From: Knoxdaviesia capensis
Lineage: Eukaryota > Ascomycota > Sordariomycetes > Microascales > Gondwanamycetaceae
DNA: 64,000 nt
NCBI GenBank assembly: GCA_001510575.1
Contig: LNGK01000007.1
Coordinates: 186,001-250,000 of the forward strand
Direction: 5' to 3'
Shown: positions 48,232 through 58,719 of the stretch, piece by piece
Layout: every line of letters begins with the position of its first letter
Numbering within the stretch: the stretch's first letter is position 1
Notes under the pieces: generated by a model
Told to the model about the DNA's origin: nothing
Seen by the model: only the letters and a program-made list of their open reading frames with translations
The model's database searches: none
Program-made: the position numbers and the translations under genes

Positions 48232-51200
48232 CTAATGCGTCACCACCCGCACCGCCTGCAACATAACCCCAAACACCAGCCCCCGCGCAACCTCCTCAAT
48301 CTGCAACGCATCAAACACGCGGCCCAGCGCCTCGCTGGTCGCCGTCTGCCCCATCACGCCCATCAGCGCATCCGGCACGCCGCTGCGAATCAGCAGCGCG
48401 CGCGCCCGCCCCCGCAGTTTCTCCTTCTCGGCCTCCGTGAGCGGCGGCGGCCACGCCGCGCGCTCGGCCTCGGTCGGCATGGTGTTTTCCCGGAGCTTGC
48501 GCAGGTGGGCCGCGATGCCGCCGTCGCTGACGTTGCTGTCCAGCACGGAGGCCTGCATCATCGACTGGATCGACAGCAGCGACGGGTTGCCGGGGCGCAG
48601 GAGGAACGATTTGGCGGCCGCGAGGAGCGTGCGGCGGATGTTCCACGCCGAGGAGAGCGTGTACAGCTCGTTGATCACCGCAAACATCAGTTCCACGGCT
48701 ACGCGGGTCTCTTGCTCGGTTAGCGGCGGGTGCGTGATCGTCCGCGACGACACCGGCATCTTGCGCGGCGAGGGCCCGGCGGATGTCGTTCCTGCCCGGC
48801 CACCACTGCGGCCGCCAGCCGGTCCCGGAAATGCGCCAGCCCTGCTGTCGAATGACGCGCCCGCTGCCATTCCAGCCCCGCCGGACACCGGTGTCCCGGC
48901 CGTGGTCGAAGCAGGACTCTCGGGCCCGTGTGCACTGGGGCTGTATGTATCCGACATGTCGCTGGGCGGTGGCGGCAGCCTTAGTGCATCCAGGCTGACG
49001 GTAGATCGAGATCGCCGCGGGCCAGCACTAGGGGCCCGGCTGTGGTCCCGACTACCACGCCCGCTGCTGCCGCCCATGCCCTTGTCCCACCGGTCGGAGA
49101 ACGACGATCGCGGTATTCCGCCGAGATCGCCCGTCTCAAACTCCGACACCGACTGGTAACTAGGTTGTCGTTCCATCGGCGCTACTCGGGTTGGCTGCGT
49201 TGACACGACCGATGAGCGCTGGCTGTCCATGCTGTCGCGTGCCCGGCGAGGCGTTGCTGACACCGGCCAGGGGGACGTGCCGGGGTCGCCGCGGCCAATC
49301 TGCGAAACCGACGCCATGGACAGCCGCGACGCTGAATGCGGGAGAGAGGTGGACGATGAAGCTGCAGGAGCCGCTGTCGTGACGGACGCTACCGAGGAAG
49401 TCGAATCGCGCGGCGGAAGAGCCGGAACTGCAGTCGGAGATGTCGCGGGGCCCGCACCGGCCGCCGAGATCGACGCCGAGTTGCGCATATGCATAGACTG
49501 CTGCGACGGCGCCGTCGACGACCGCTTCGGCCCCAGCCCAATGTTCCCAAACACCCCCGTGACGCCATCCACCATGGCCTTGCCGCCCTGCATGGCACCC
49601 TTAGGCGCAATCGTCAGCACATCCAGCATGTTCTTGCCAACCGCATCCCACTGAAACCCCGCCTTGTTCGGGCTGTTCGGCATGCCCTGGTCCTTGTCGA
49701 GGAAGCGCTTCATGCCTTCACTCTCCGACAGCGGCAGGAACCAGCACGCATCGCGCAGGTACCGCTCCAGCTCGCCGCGAAGCGACTCGCGGGTGTGCAT
49801 CTTCCACGGCGGAAGCACGCCGTGCTGCTCGGTGAAAGCCGCTGCGCCGGAGATGTTGGCAATGCGCCGCAGGATCTCGTGCAGCGTCTCAAAGTCGCTG
49901 TACTTGCGCACAATCATCCAGCCCGTGTAGTGCGAGTTGGACGGCTCGATCTGGATCAGGTAGTCCCACACCGGCTTGCCGCGGATCTTGGCGCGGTCGT
50001 TGCTCGGCTCGTCGTGGATGGTGATTTTGGCGTTGTGCAGCGTCAGCGCCGGTTTGGACGGGCTGTCCATGTCGTCGGGCACGTCTTGGGCCGTCGGTAC
50101 TATTTGGTCGAAGCTGGTGAACTGGGAATGGCCGTGCGTGGGCGATTGCGACTGTTGGCTGGCCGAGTCGGCGGTGGAGTGGGGGCTGATCGGAGTATCG
50201 ATGGATGCGCCACGCAGCGAAACGGAATCGGGAGTCGGGCCCATGTTCTGCATCTTTTCATGCGAGAAATCTGATGTAGGTGACACGTCGCCGTTGGTGT
50301 CGCCTGATCTCCGCGCAGCAGGGACCTCCTCCTTGGAAAAGGTACTACACTGAGAGGATAAGGGAACAGGCGGTGCAGTGGATGATGCCTTGGTGGGGGA
50401 AGGCTCTGTAGACCTCGAGGAAAGATCCGTGGGCTCAGCTGCGACTCCAGCAGGTGCAGTGGCAGGAATGGGGGTAGTTGCAGTGGTAGCCAGAGCTCGC
50501 CGGGCTTCCTCCTCAGCAATCATCTGATTCATGCGCTTCATTTCCTCCAGCGCCTCTTCCATCTCTTCGTCGGCCTTGCTAAGCTTCTTTCGATGCGCAG
50601 ACACGTCGCGCCGCCGGCCCTTGCCGCTGGGGGTATCAGGAAGATCGAGACTAGACTTCCGTTCCGCAGCCGGAGCCACGCTGGAGTCCGGTTCAGCAAA
50701 GGAGCCGCGCTGAGAATCGGGCCCGGTCTGCATGCCAACGTCGATGGCCTGGCTAAAGTCCGGTTCTCCCGCCTCCAGCAGATACACAATCCAGCCATTG
50801 ATATACTCGGGCTTGCACCACATATCCAAAGTCATACCAAGCATGAGATTGGCAATGACTTCGCGCAGGAAGATGCGCACCGGGTCGCATTCGTAGACGC
50901 TCCGGTCAAGGAACACCAGCAGGTCCTGCGCAATCACTTTGAACTTGGCATTCTGCTGGGGCTGGTTCAACAGGTTGGCAAGGTTGGAGTTGGGGTAGGC
51001 GTCAAGGTAGTTGGTGATGGCATCTGAAGCCGAAATGCGCGAGTCGGCGGGAACTTCAGCAAACGCCGACGAGAGCTCGGAGAAGAAGACAATGACCATC
51101 GAGGCCGAGTTGGTGACGAAGTCGAGGAACGCATCGGCAGGGCGCTTCCGGCCCAGGTGGCTCGACACCGACAGGATGAAGGATGTAAGGGTCTTGCGAC

Positions 51201-51993
51201 AGGCAAGAGAGAACGACCGATCCGAGGGGATGATTGGCACATACCACCACTTGACGTAGTCGCGGATAATGGCTTCCACAAGCGAGTTCATGGCGTCCCG
51301 CGTCTCGGGAGAGAAATCGTCAAAGCTGTGAAGCAAGAAATCTTCCAGGTTCGACAATGCTACGTCATCCTTGCTGGTCCCCAAGTCGCCGGGCGTTGCG
51401 CCACGCGACCCATTGGCAGCAGAAGATTTTGTAGCAGTTAGGGAGAGCTGGATGCGCTGGATAGCTTCAGCCCCCGTCTCTCCGCGGAGAATGCGGGCAA
51501 CCTCCGGATTGCGCGCTTCATAGTTTGCAAGAAGCACCACGCCGGCAAAAGCGCCTATTATCAACAGGCCCAGGCGGCCGAGGATGAGGAAGGTTATCAG
51601 GGCAAGGCCGGCCGCTATGGCCGATAGGGTGGACGGAGTGGCCGTAGCGAGAAGTTGGATAACCTTGCCGACGACATCGGGCGGATCGGGCGGATCGGAC
51701 GGAACTTGTGGGGGTTTCGCTGCGGGGAGAGGGGACGGCTCGATGGTCGTGGACTCTTTTATCGAAGATATCGCAAGGCCTAGTTCGGGGGCCGAGACTT
51801 CCGCTTTTATGGGTTCTGTAGAGGGTTTGGCTGTGAGGGGAGCATCTGCGGGTTCGCGACTGGCCGAGGCCAGCTCAGCAGTTTGCGAAGCAGCAGGTTG
51901 CGCGGGGGCGGAGGGGCGATCGGCATCGGCGACTTTTGCGGCGTCGTCGGCGCTGGAGGACGGACTGTCGCGGGGCTTCTCAGCCAGTTCCAT
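48232..51993 (-). CDS. PXA/PX/Nexin-C domain sorting nexin (Mdm1/SNX13-like)
   Basis: An intron-less 1253-aa frame with an ATG start. A low-complexity N terminus (1-115) precedes two close hydrophobic segments (about 120-157, GLALITFLILGRLGLLIIGA) that would anchor it in a membrane, probably the ER. A PXA domain spans about 215-410 (VKWWYVPIIPSDRSF, ILSVSSHL, FLDRSVYECDPVRIFLREV). Next come a short charged helix (about 466-500), a disordered region, and a PX phosphoinositide-binding domain at about 650-770 with the signature RKYSDF (696-701) and a PPWK-type loop. A second disordered region is followed by a C-terminal Nexin-C domain (about 1080-1245). There is no RGS domain between PXA and PX, as in yeast Mdm1, which tethers ER to vacuole or lipid droplets. 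That role is inferred from domain order. Confidence 0.92.
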   Translation of the reverse strand: MELAEKPRDSPSSSADDAAKVADADRPSAPAQPAASQTAELASASREPADAPLTAKPSTEPIKAEVSAPELGLAISSIKESTTIEPSPLPAAKPPQVPSDPPDPPDVVGKVIQLLATATPSTLSAIAAGLALITFLILGRLGLLIIGAFAGVVLLANYEARNPEVARILRGETGAEAIQRIQLSLTATKSSAANGSRGATPGDLGTSKDDVALSNLEDFLLHSFDDFSPETRDAMNSLVEAIIRDYVKWWYVPIIPSDRSFSLACRKTLTSFILSVSSHLGRKRPADAFLDFVTNSASMVIVFFSELSSAFAEVPADSRISASDAITNYLDAYPNSNLANLLNQPQQNAKFKVIAQDLLVFLDRSVYECDPVRIFLREVIANLMLGMTLDMWCKPEYINGWIVYLLEAGEPDFSQAIDVGMQTGPDSQRGSFAEPDSSVAPAAERKSSLDLPDTPSGKGRRRDVSAHRKKLSKADEEMEEALEEMKRMNQMIAEEEARRALATTATTPIPATAPAGVAAEPTDLSSRSTEPSPTKASSTAPPVPLSSQCSTFSKEEVPAARRSGDTNGDVSPTSDFSHEKMQNMGPTPDSVSLRGASIDTPISPHSTADSASQQSQSPTHGHSQFTSFDQIVPTAQDVPDDMDSPSKPALTLHNAKITIHDEPSNDRAKIRGKPVWDYLIQIEPSNSHYTGWMIVRKYSDFETLHEILRRIANISGAAAFTEQHGVLPPWKMHTRESLRGELERYLRDACWFLPLSESEGMKRFLDKDQGMPNSPNKAGFQWDAVGKNMLDVLTIAPKGAMQGGKAMVDGVTGVFGNIGLGPKRSSTAPSQQSMHMRNSASISAAGAGPATSPTAVPALPPRDSTSSVASVTTAAPAASSSTSLPHSASRLSMASVSQIGRGDPGTSPWPVSATPRRARDSMDSQRSSVVSTQPTRVAPMERQPSYQSVSEFETGDLGGIPRSSFSDRWDKGMGGSSGRGSRDHSRAPSAGPRRSRSTVSLDALRLPPPPSDMSDTYSPSAHGPESPASTTAGTPVSGGAGMAAGASFDSRAGAFPGPAGGRSGGRAGTTSAGPSPRKMPVSSRTITHPPLTEQETRVAVELMFAVINELYTLSSAWNIRRTLLAAAKSFLLRPGNPSLLSIQSMMQASVLDSNVSDGGIAAHLRKLRENTMPTEAERAAWPPPLTEAEKEKLRGRARALLIRSGVPDALMGVMGQTATSEALGRVFDALQIEEVARGLVFGVMLQAVRVVTH

Positions 51994-54006
51994 GGGGATT
52001 GAGTCGGGAGGGGTGATGCGGCTGGATTAGGCGAAGATGGAGGATGTTGGGCGCAAGCAGAGGCTGGCGATTCGCATGGCGAACGGGCCCCAGGCTAGTG
52101 GAAACAGCTGAATGACGATGCTGGGTTGGCCACCAAGTCGCAGTTGTCAATGTTGAGTAAAGGCGCCAGGCCTAGATAAGGCGAGAACTCTGTCGTTCAA
52201 GTTGCGAGGTGTTGATTCAGAACGTCAGACGACACCGGGGGCTGCTCAGTAAGGGAGGTTGAAAACGAAGATGAGAGACGAAAGTTTGAGTGTAAAAAAA
52301 CAAACAAAAGAAAAATTAGAGACTGGGCAGAGAATCGAGAACAGAATAGAGGCTTCCCGCAGCCAACAAAGGAAAAGTGTCTGTGTGGATGGACGGATTT
52401 GGCCACAGAATCGCGGAATGAAGGTTGGAAGGTCTAAAAGGGGGGCTATGATAAAGAGGAACCGCAAGAGTTGACGTAGCACTGGACTAATTTACGAAGT
52501 GGCCGTTTCGTTTTGTTCATCTGCCGTTATCCAGTAACAAACGGCGACTGAACGGGGCCACAATTCCAGGGAACGAGGCAAAGCTTCAATCAGCGGGCCG
52601 GGGCTTGTGAGTGGTGGTCGCTCGAGATTGGATGGTAGAAATTTCGGGTCCAGCAAATAACCCGGGCCTGAATCAGACTGAGGAGCCTCGTCTCACGCAG
52701 ATTCCAGCTGAAGGGGACGGACACCAGCGCTGATGAAGGATTTCGCAGCTGTTTGTTGAAAATCCTGGATCCTGGGGATTAGGAAGCGAAAATCAGGGAA
52801 ATCCACGGGATATATGCCGCTTTTTTAACGGCGAGGCCACACAAGGAAGGGCAAATACTGTCTCTCCTCTGCCTTCACCACTGACGCACGTTGTCTCTTG
52901 CTTCCTTTTTCAGTGCTCGCTCTCCTCAACCGGGCCTCTCTCTATAGCCAGGGATAAACAGCCTGGATCGATTATTGATCGGCAGAGACGGAGGCGGGTA
53001 ATGGGCTGAGAGACACAGACACTGGAATGTGCTAGGGAGCCAGAACCGGCGCACAGACGAACTAGATGTAAGAGATATTGGGGTCGGTGAATCGTCTGTT
53101 GGTCGCAGGTTTCGGAGCCACGACACAAGTTGTGCGAAATGATGGAAGAACCTGAAGGAGGAGAAAACCTGGCGATGAGATGTCCAGAAGATGGGAAGAG
53201 AAGAGGTGACGTTCGATTCTGGAATCGTGATGACAAACACACGGTCTTTTCTAGAAGCTCTGATGTTTCATGTTATTTTTGTGCGTTCGAACTTGGAAGG
53301 GACGAGCCTTGCGTGCACCTTCCTGACATTCCAGGTGCATCACGCGCCTTCCCCATTTCTTCATCACCACTGGCACCTTCCCCGGCCTCAAGATTCACTC
53401 ATCGTCATCGCGACTTCCCCATTTACGACTCTGAGCTCCCAGTCTTGCGGCTTATTCATCTTTCTTCAGCCTCCCCTCGTTTTTTATCTTCCTCCTTTCA
53501 TCATCTCTTGATGTATCTCCATCTCAACTTCACTTGCTGTTTTGTTTGCTTCACTCTCCCACGGCGAGTTGTGCGGTCCGCGGACTTGCAATCACGATGT
53601 AAAATTCGCCCAGCCACGCCAGACACGCTGCGGCATCCGCACAGTTCTCCTCCGTATTGCCTTCTCTCCCGCCCTTCGGGAAATTCTAAACCACCCCAGC
53701 GCCCGATCTCTCGCCTACGGACGTTTTATTGCGCTCTTAGACCGCACCTGTCGCTTGTCGATACTTCCTACACTGCAGAATGTGTGTTCAGGGGTCCGCT
53801 GCAGCAATCCACAAGCCGCTTTTGAAACAGCCTGTTGCATGTCTGTCTTCCCATCCCTGGCAGCCCTCCTGTGCTAATTTTGGCCCAGTAGGAGGAGTTA
53901 CGGATGGTGCTAGACTTCTGCTCTTCTGTCCCAAGCTCACGTTGGTTGTTCCGGAAGCAATCTGTTGAATCAGCCCGTGATCATCGCCCAGCGAAGGAAT
54001 TCGATA

Positions 54007-54024
54007 TTAACCCTAACCCTAACC
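54007..54024. repeat. Interstitial telomere-like repeat (about 2.5 units)
   Basis: TTAACCCTAACCCTAACC lies between two divergent genes, 2.0 kb upstream of the sorting nexin and 1.8 kb upstream of the GPI protein. AACCCTAA also fits the binding site described for yeast Tbf1-type factors; binding here is inferred. Confidence 0.8.
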
Positions 54025-55564
54025 AACCGCTCGCCTGTGTCGAATGGCTTTGAACATCAAACTGACGTTCCTCTCGTCTAGTCACAATCATTGTGCTCTG
54101 AATCTCGTATCATCGTCATTCCAATAAAGTGTTCCAGCACGTACGAGGATTTCAAGCTGCTCACGGCTACAAGACGCTCAGCGTCGGGCACTGACGCTCT
54201 GTCTGGCTTCCATTCATCGAACCCGATGAATGACGAATTCCAAAGGCTTAGCTGCAGCTTTCGTTCGACAGGAAGATGCAAACTCCTCTCACAGGTCCAG
54301 ACTTTCTGGTAGTTGCTCCCGAGCTCTATTTGGGCGTGTGCGTCGTCAATGGGCGTAGGCCGACACACCGAGCCTCGCGTGCCGAACAGCTCAAGGATGA
54401 CTCGCGAACCCACCGACTCACCGCACATCTCTTCCGGTCTCGTCAAGGCCATCAAGATGCCTCAGATGTAAGGTGTTGAGCTCTGTCTCTCTCTCGCTTA
54501 CACCTTGACTAGAGCTATGTGTGTTCTCGCTCCGTCGGCCAGCGACGGCCCAGTCACACTTTACTCATCACGAGCACTAAGCCCCAAACATCACCACCAT
54601 CACCGCTCCCGGAACTCGTCGCTCCAACGCGTTCAGTCACCTCCCGTATGCGCTCCGATTATGCAATTTGCCGGTCATCATCACTGCTGACTTCTCCCCT
54701 CCTCCGAGCCTCTCTCGTCAGCGGAATACGCCGTTCCCCGGACTTTCTTCTTGGTACTTGCCCACGCGGATCCCACGCAAACGCGACAAAATGTTGGGGT
54801 AACGGTACGGGAGCACCCATCATCGGGAACAGCCTTCTTTCCTCGTGTTGCTTGTTTCTGGTCGGGTCTGGGAACGAAAGTATCTGTGCGCCGTTCACGG
54901 CTGTTAGGGGATCGTGAGCGCCGGTTTGGGGGGTTTGTTGGGGTTTTACAAAGTCCTGGCCTGGTGGTTACTAACCCTATTTCGTGAGGGTGTCTTCGTC
55001 CACGGCCATCAGTGAGCACTTGGAGACTGGCAGACTCGGAGAAGCACAGCAGATATATCCCTCAGCACGGAGAAGCACATTCTGCAAAGTCTCGATACGA
55101 TGTACCTCTACATCCCGCTCTCGCTCCCAGAGCCTCTTCTCCGGGACCATCATGGCTCCCCCAACTCATCCCCGGATCGCCAGCCCTACCCTCTCACCCC
55201 AGACTCGATGTCTGCCGTGATCAACCGAGCTGCTGGAGCCCACGATCGTCTGTCTACTTCTGGCCCCCTCCATCCCGAGAACGCCAGCCATAATTCCCTC
55301 ACTCGGCCGTTTCGAGCCACGATTCCTCTGCCTCCGGCGTCCCATTGCAGCTCTTCTCCCCCAATCTGCGGGGGTCACTCCGTCGTCATCGACGCGTACG
55401 CACAGCTGGCTCTACTCAGATACTTAAGACCCCCTCCCCAGCTCCAGAGACTCCCCCCTCGAATACGAACTTTCGATGCTGTCCCCGGCCTTCCCGCATC
55501 GGTGGGGCCCTCCCCGGACTTAAAATGCCCGCACGCGGCCTGGGCCATCCCCCGGCCCAACGAT

Positions 55565-55573
55565 TATAAAAAG
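55565..55573 (+). promoter_or_regulatory. TATA box candidate of the GPI protein gene
   Basis: TATAAAAAG lies 272 bp upstream of the ATG at 55837 and is followed by a C/T-rich leader. This is a plausible core promoter for a strongly expressed surface-protein gene. Confidence 0.45.
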
Positions 55574-55836
55574 GGGGCCTTGATCGCCTTCTCCGGGATG
55601 CCTGGACCTGTGGTAAACCCCGCTTCTTCTTCAGCGTGCCTCAAGAACCAAGTCTTGTGTGTTATCTATCTCTCCAAAAGGAAAACCAAGCCCGTGGGAC
55701 CTGCTATCTCGTCAGATCCTGCCCCTTAACCCTACCTTCGTTTTTTCCACACCCAGTTCGTCTGCTCCGAGGCAGCCACTTTTCCGACTCTTGTCGTTTT
55801 AAGTCGCTCGCTTTTGTTTCCGCCACTCCGGAAACC

Positions 55837-57163
55837 ATGAAGTTCTCCCAGGTCATCCTGCCGGTGGCCGGCGCCATTGCTGCTGTCAACGGCGCCGCCG
55901 TCGAGGTTGTCGAGGCCCGCGGCCACGTCGCCCCGCCTCCCCCGCCTCCCCCCCCTCCCCCTCCACCGCCACCGCCGCCGCCGCCGCCTCCTCCGCCGCC
56001 NNNNNNNNNNNNNNNNNNNNNNNNNNNNNNNNNNNNNNNNNNNNNNNNNNNNNNNNNNNNNNNNNNNNNNNNNNNNNNNNNNNNNNNNNNNNNNNNNNNN
56101 NNNNNNNNNNNNNNNNNNNNNNNNNNNNNNNNNNNNNNNNNNNNNNNNNNNNNNNNNNNNNNNNNNNNNNNNNNNNNNNNNNNNNNNNNNNNNNNNNNNN
56201 NNNNNNNNNNNNNNNNNNNNNNNNNNNNNNNNNNNNNNNNNNNNNNNNNNNNNNNNNNNNNNNNNNNNNNNNNNNNNNNNNNNNNNNNNNNNNNNNNNNN
56301 NNNNNNNNNNNNNNNNNNNNNNNNNNNNNNNNNNNNNNNNNNNNNNNNNNNNNNNNNNNNNNNNNNNNNNNNNNNNNNNNNNNNNNNNNNNNNNNNNNNN
56401 NNNNNNNNNNNNNNNNNNNNNNNNNNNNNNNNNNNNNNNNNNNNNNNNNNNNNNNNNNNNNNNNNNNNNNNNNNNNNNNNNNNNNNNNNNNNNNNNNNNN
56501 NNNNNNNNNNNNNNNNNNNNNNNNNNNNNNNNNNNNNNNNNNNNNNNNNNNNNNNNNNNNNNNNNNNNNNNNNNNNNNNNNNNNNNNNNNNNNNNNNNNN
56601 NNNNNNNNNNNNNNNNNNNNNNNNNNNNNNNNNNNNNNNNNNNNNNNNNNNNNNNNCCGCCCGTGAAGCCTCCTGGCCCGCCTACTCCCCCCACCAACGG
56701 CACCGGCCCCCCTCCCCCGGGACCGCCTGGCCCGCCCGTGAAGCCTCCTGGCCCGCCCACTCCCCCCACCAACGGCACCGGGTTCCCTCCCCAGGGCCCT
56801 GCTGCCCCGCCCGCCGGCCCCGGCGGTAACCCCCCCTCGGCGCCCATGACCCCGCCCACGGCGCCTCCTGCCGGTCCCCCTGAGGCTCCCCACGAGGCTC
56901 CCCCCGCGGCTCCACCCGCGGCTCCCCCCGCGGCTCCCCCCGCAGCTCCCCCCGCAGCTCCCCCCGCGGGTCCCCCAGATGTGCCCCCGGCCACGCCGCC
57001 CCAGGCCCCCGCCGCACCGCCCGCCAACCCCCCCGCGGCGCCCCCGGCCTCGACGCCCGTGGCCCCCAAGCCGCAGGTGCCCGCCGGCGCCGGCGCCCCC
57101 GGCAAGGTTGGAGTCAGCGTGATGGCCATCCTGGCGGCCGTTGGCTTTGCCATCATGATGTAA
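55837..57163 (+). CDS. Secreted GPI-anchored Pro-rich repeat protein, interrupted by a gap
   Basis: I do not recognise a named family. The N terminus MKFSQVILPVAGAIAAVNGA is a signal peptide, followed by AVEVVEARGHVA and a long Pro run that enters the gap at 56001. After the gap, repeats of about 25 residues are visible (PPVKPPGPPTPPTNGTG followed by PPPPGPPG or FPPQGPAAPP), each with an N-G-T glycosylation sequon. Then comes an Ala-Pro-Pro array and a C-terminal hydrophobic tail (VGVSVMAILAAVGFAIMM) after a small-residue stretch, a good GPI-attachment signal. It is therefore probably a cell-wall or plasma-membrane surface protein. The frame before the gap and the frame after it disagree given 656 Ns. 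If there is no intron, the true missing length must leave remainder 1 on division by 3. Confidence 0.85.
56001..56656. other. Assembly gap (656 N) inside the Pro-rich repeat
   Basis: Undetermined bases lie between a GC-rich Pro-codon run and the Pro/Gly/Thr repeats. The repeat very likely caused the gap, and the real array length is unknown. Confidence 1.
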
Positions 57164-58264
57164 ATGTCGCGGACACTGGATGCAGAGATATCCCACCTGG
57201 CGTTGCGGAGTTGATAGCAAGGGGGGGTGACGATCAACAGCAAAAAAGCTTTCGAAACTCTTCATGCGGAGGGGGGCGGGTGGATCTGTCCCCGCGGTTG
57301 GCTTGTTTGAGAACCATCGTAGGCTCTCCACGCCACCGCGGAGACGCATCCGCCGTGTTTTCGATAGACTGGCTGCTGCGGACGCTGCGCGGGCCGCTGG
57401 GCCCTCGGCGCCACAATGCCGCTGTACGTATAGATCCTGGATCGCCGTCCTCCCCGCGTGCCCTGCTGGTCTGTCTCCCTGGACGGGGCAAACCTGTCCG
57501 GGCCGAACAGGCAGGCAACCCCGCATATTCACCGGAACTTAGTGTCCCTCGACTCGGAGTTGAAGCACAGTTCTGGGACATGTGGGTGAGGGGAAGAGGA
57601 TAATTTCCAGAGCGAGAAATGAAGAAAAAAGAAAAAGAAAAACTACGATAAAAATAGGAGATTTGGCGGAATATTCTGGACGGGGGGGTTTCTTCTTCTT
57701 TTTGGAGAAAACATAACGCACGAGATATATGACTTACTTCAATCTTTAATAAATTGTACTAATTTCCTACACGCCGTTTGCTGTTGCGTAGCCGGAAGTG
57801 ATGTGAAGCAATGTGAACTGCATGTCAAGTGGGCAAGTGGACTGCGGTGAAGAGCAGGTGAGTCGGGTTAGACCGGACGTTCTCCCGGATGCGGGAGACG
57901 TTGGGAGCGGTCTTCGGCCGATCCGAGATCCATGCAGCATCCGTATGCAGTGTGATCCATGAAACATTTATTATCAAGAGTGATGATTGATTAACCCCTT
58001 TAAGAGACGTGCGTAATGTCGTAACGTAACCTCCAGTTCCCTCCGCCCAGTGAACGCCGATAAAGAAAAAAGAAAAGCACACCGACACCGACAGAAACAC
58101 TCCGACGCCCGGAAGACCCGGATCTATTTCTTTTCTTCTCCGATTTCCTTCCCTTCCCCCGGCATACCCACACCCAAGCTTCGCCCCTTCCGCCCAGTAA
58201 GTAGAAGAATCTCGGCAAAGGGCAGCCGTGGAAGAGCCGGCCGCCGAGCCGGAAAGCGCGGACA
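57164..58264. other. Intergenic between convergent genes
   Basis: The GPI protein and Apc8 genes converge here. AT-rich sequence with AATAAA near 57745-57750 suits 3' ends. The GC-rich part at 57.25-57.58 kb has overlapping frames with no domain. Confidence 0.5.
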
Positions 58265-58687
58265 TCACCGCCGTCTCGCAAAGGCCGTCACCATCGCGGC
58301 CCCCGCGCGCGCCTCGTCAGCCTCGGCCGCCTCGACGCGCGACTGGGCGTCGCGCGCCAGCGCCTTGGCCTCCTCGACCTCGTGGCCGTCGTGGCACAGC
58401 TCGGCCGCCAGCACCTGCGCGCGCTCCAAGTCGCCCGTGTCCAGCGCGTAGCGCGCCAGCCACATGCGCGCCTTGCTGGTCGACAGCGTCACGCCGGCGC
58501 CGTCGCCCAGCCGCGGCGCGCTTGCTCGTCCGCCGTCGTCCCGCCGCGCGGCGCTGGCCGCCAGGCGCGCCGTCGATGCCGACGCCCTCGGACCAGCGCC
58601 GCCGCCGCCGCCGCCGCCGCCGTCTTCCGAGGCGTCGTCGGGCGAGTCGTTGTGGATGACAATCGACTCGCCGAGACCAACGCCGCC

Positions 58688-58719
<32 letters not shown>

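Larger units (their letters stand above)
51994..55836. other. Divergent intergenic region, no supported gene
   Basis: This separates the minus-strand sorting nexin from the plus-strand GPI protein. It is pyrimidine-biased in several parts and contains TTAACCCTAACCCTAACC (54007-54024), the best telomere-like repeat in the window, plus single units at 54975-54983 and 55726-55734. Frames at 53130-53880 and 55100-55730 are Pro/Ser/Arg-rich without domains; the latter probably overlaps the GPI protein promoter and leader. Confidence 0.5.

Noticed and set aside
53130..53880. Plus-strand frames of 231 and 111 codons
   Set aside because: Ser/Pro/His/Arg-biased translations with no conserved block; they lie in the pyrimidine-rich upstream region of the sorting nexin.
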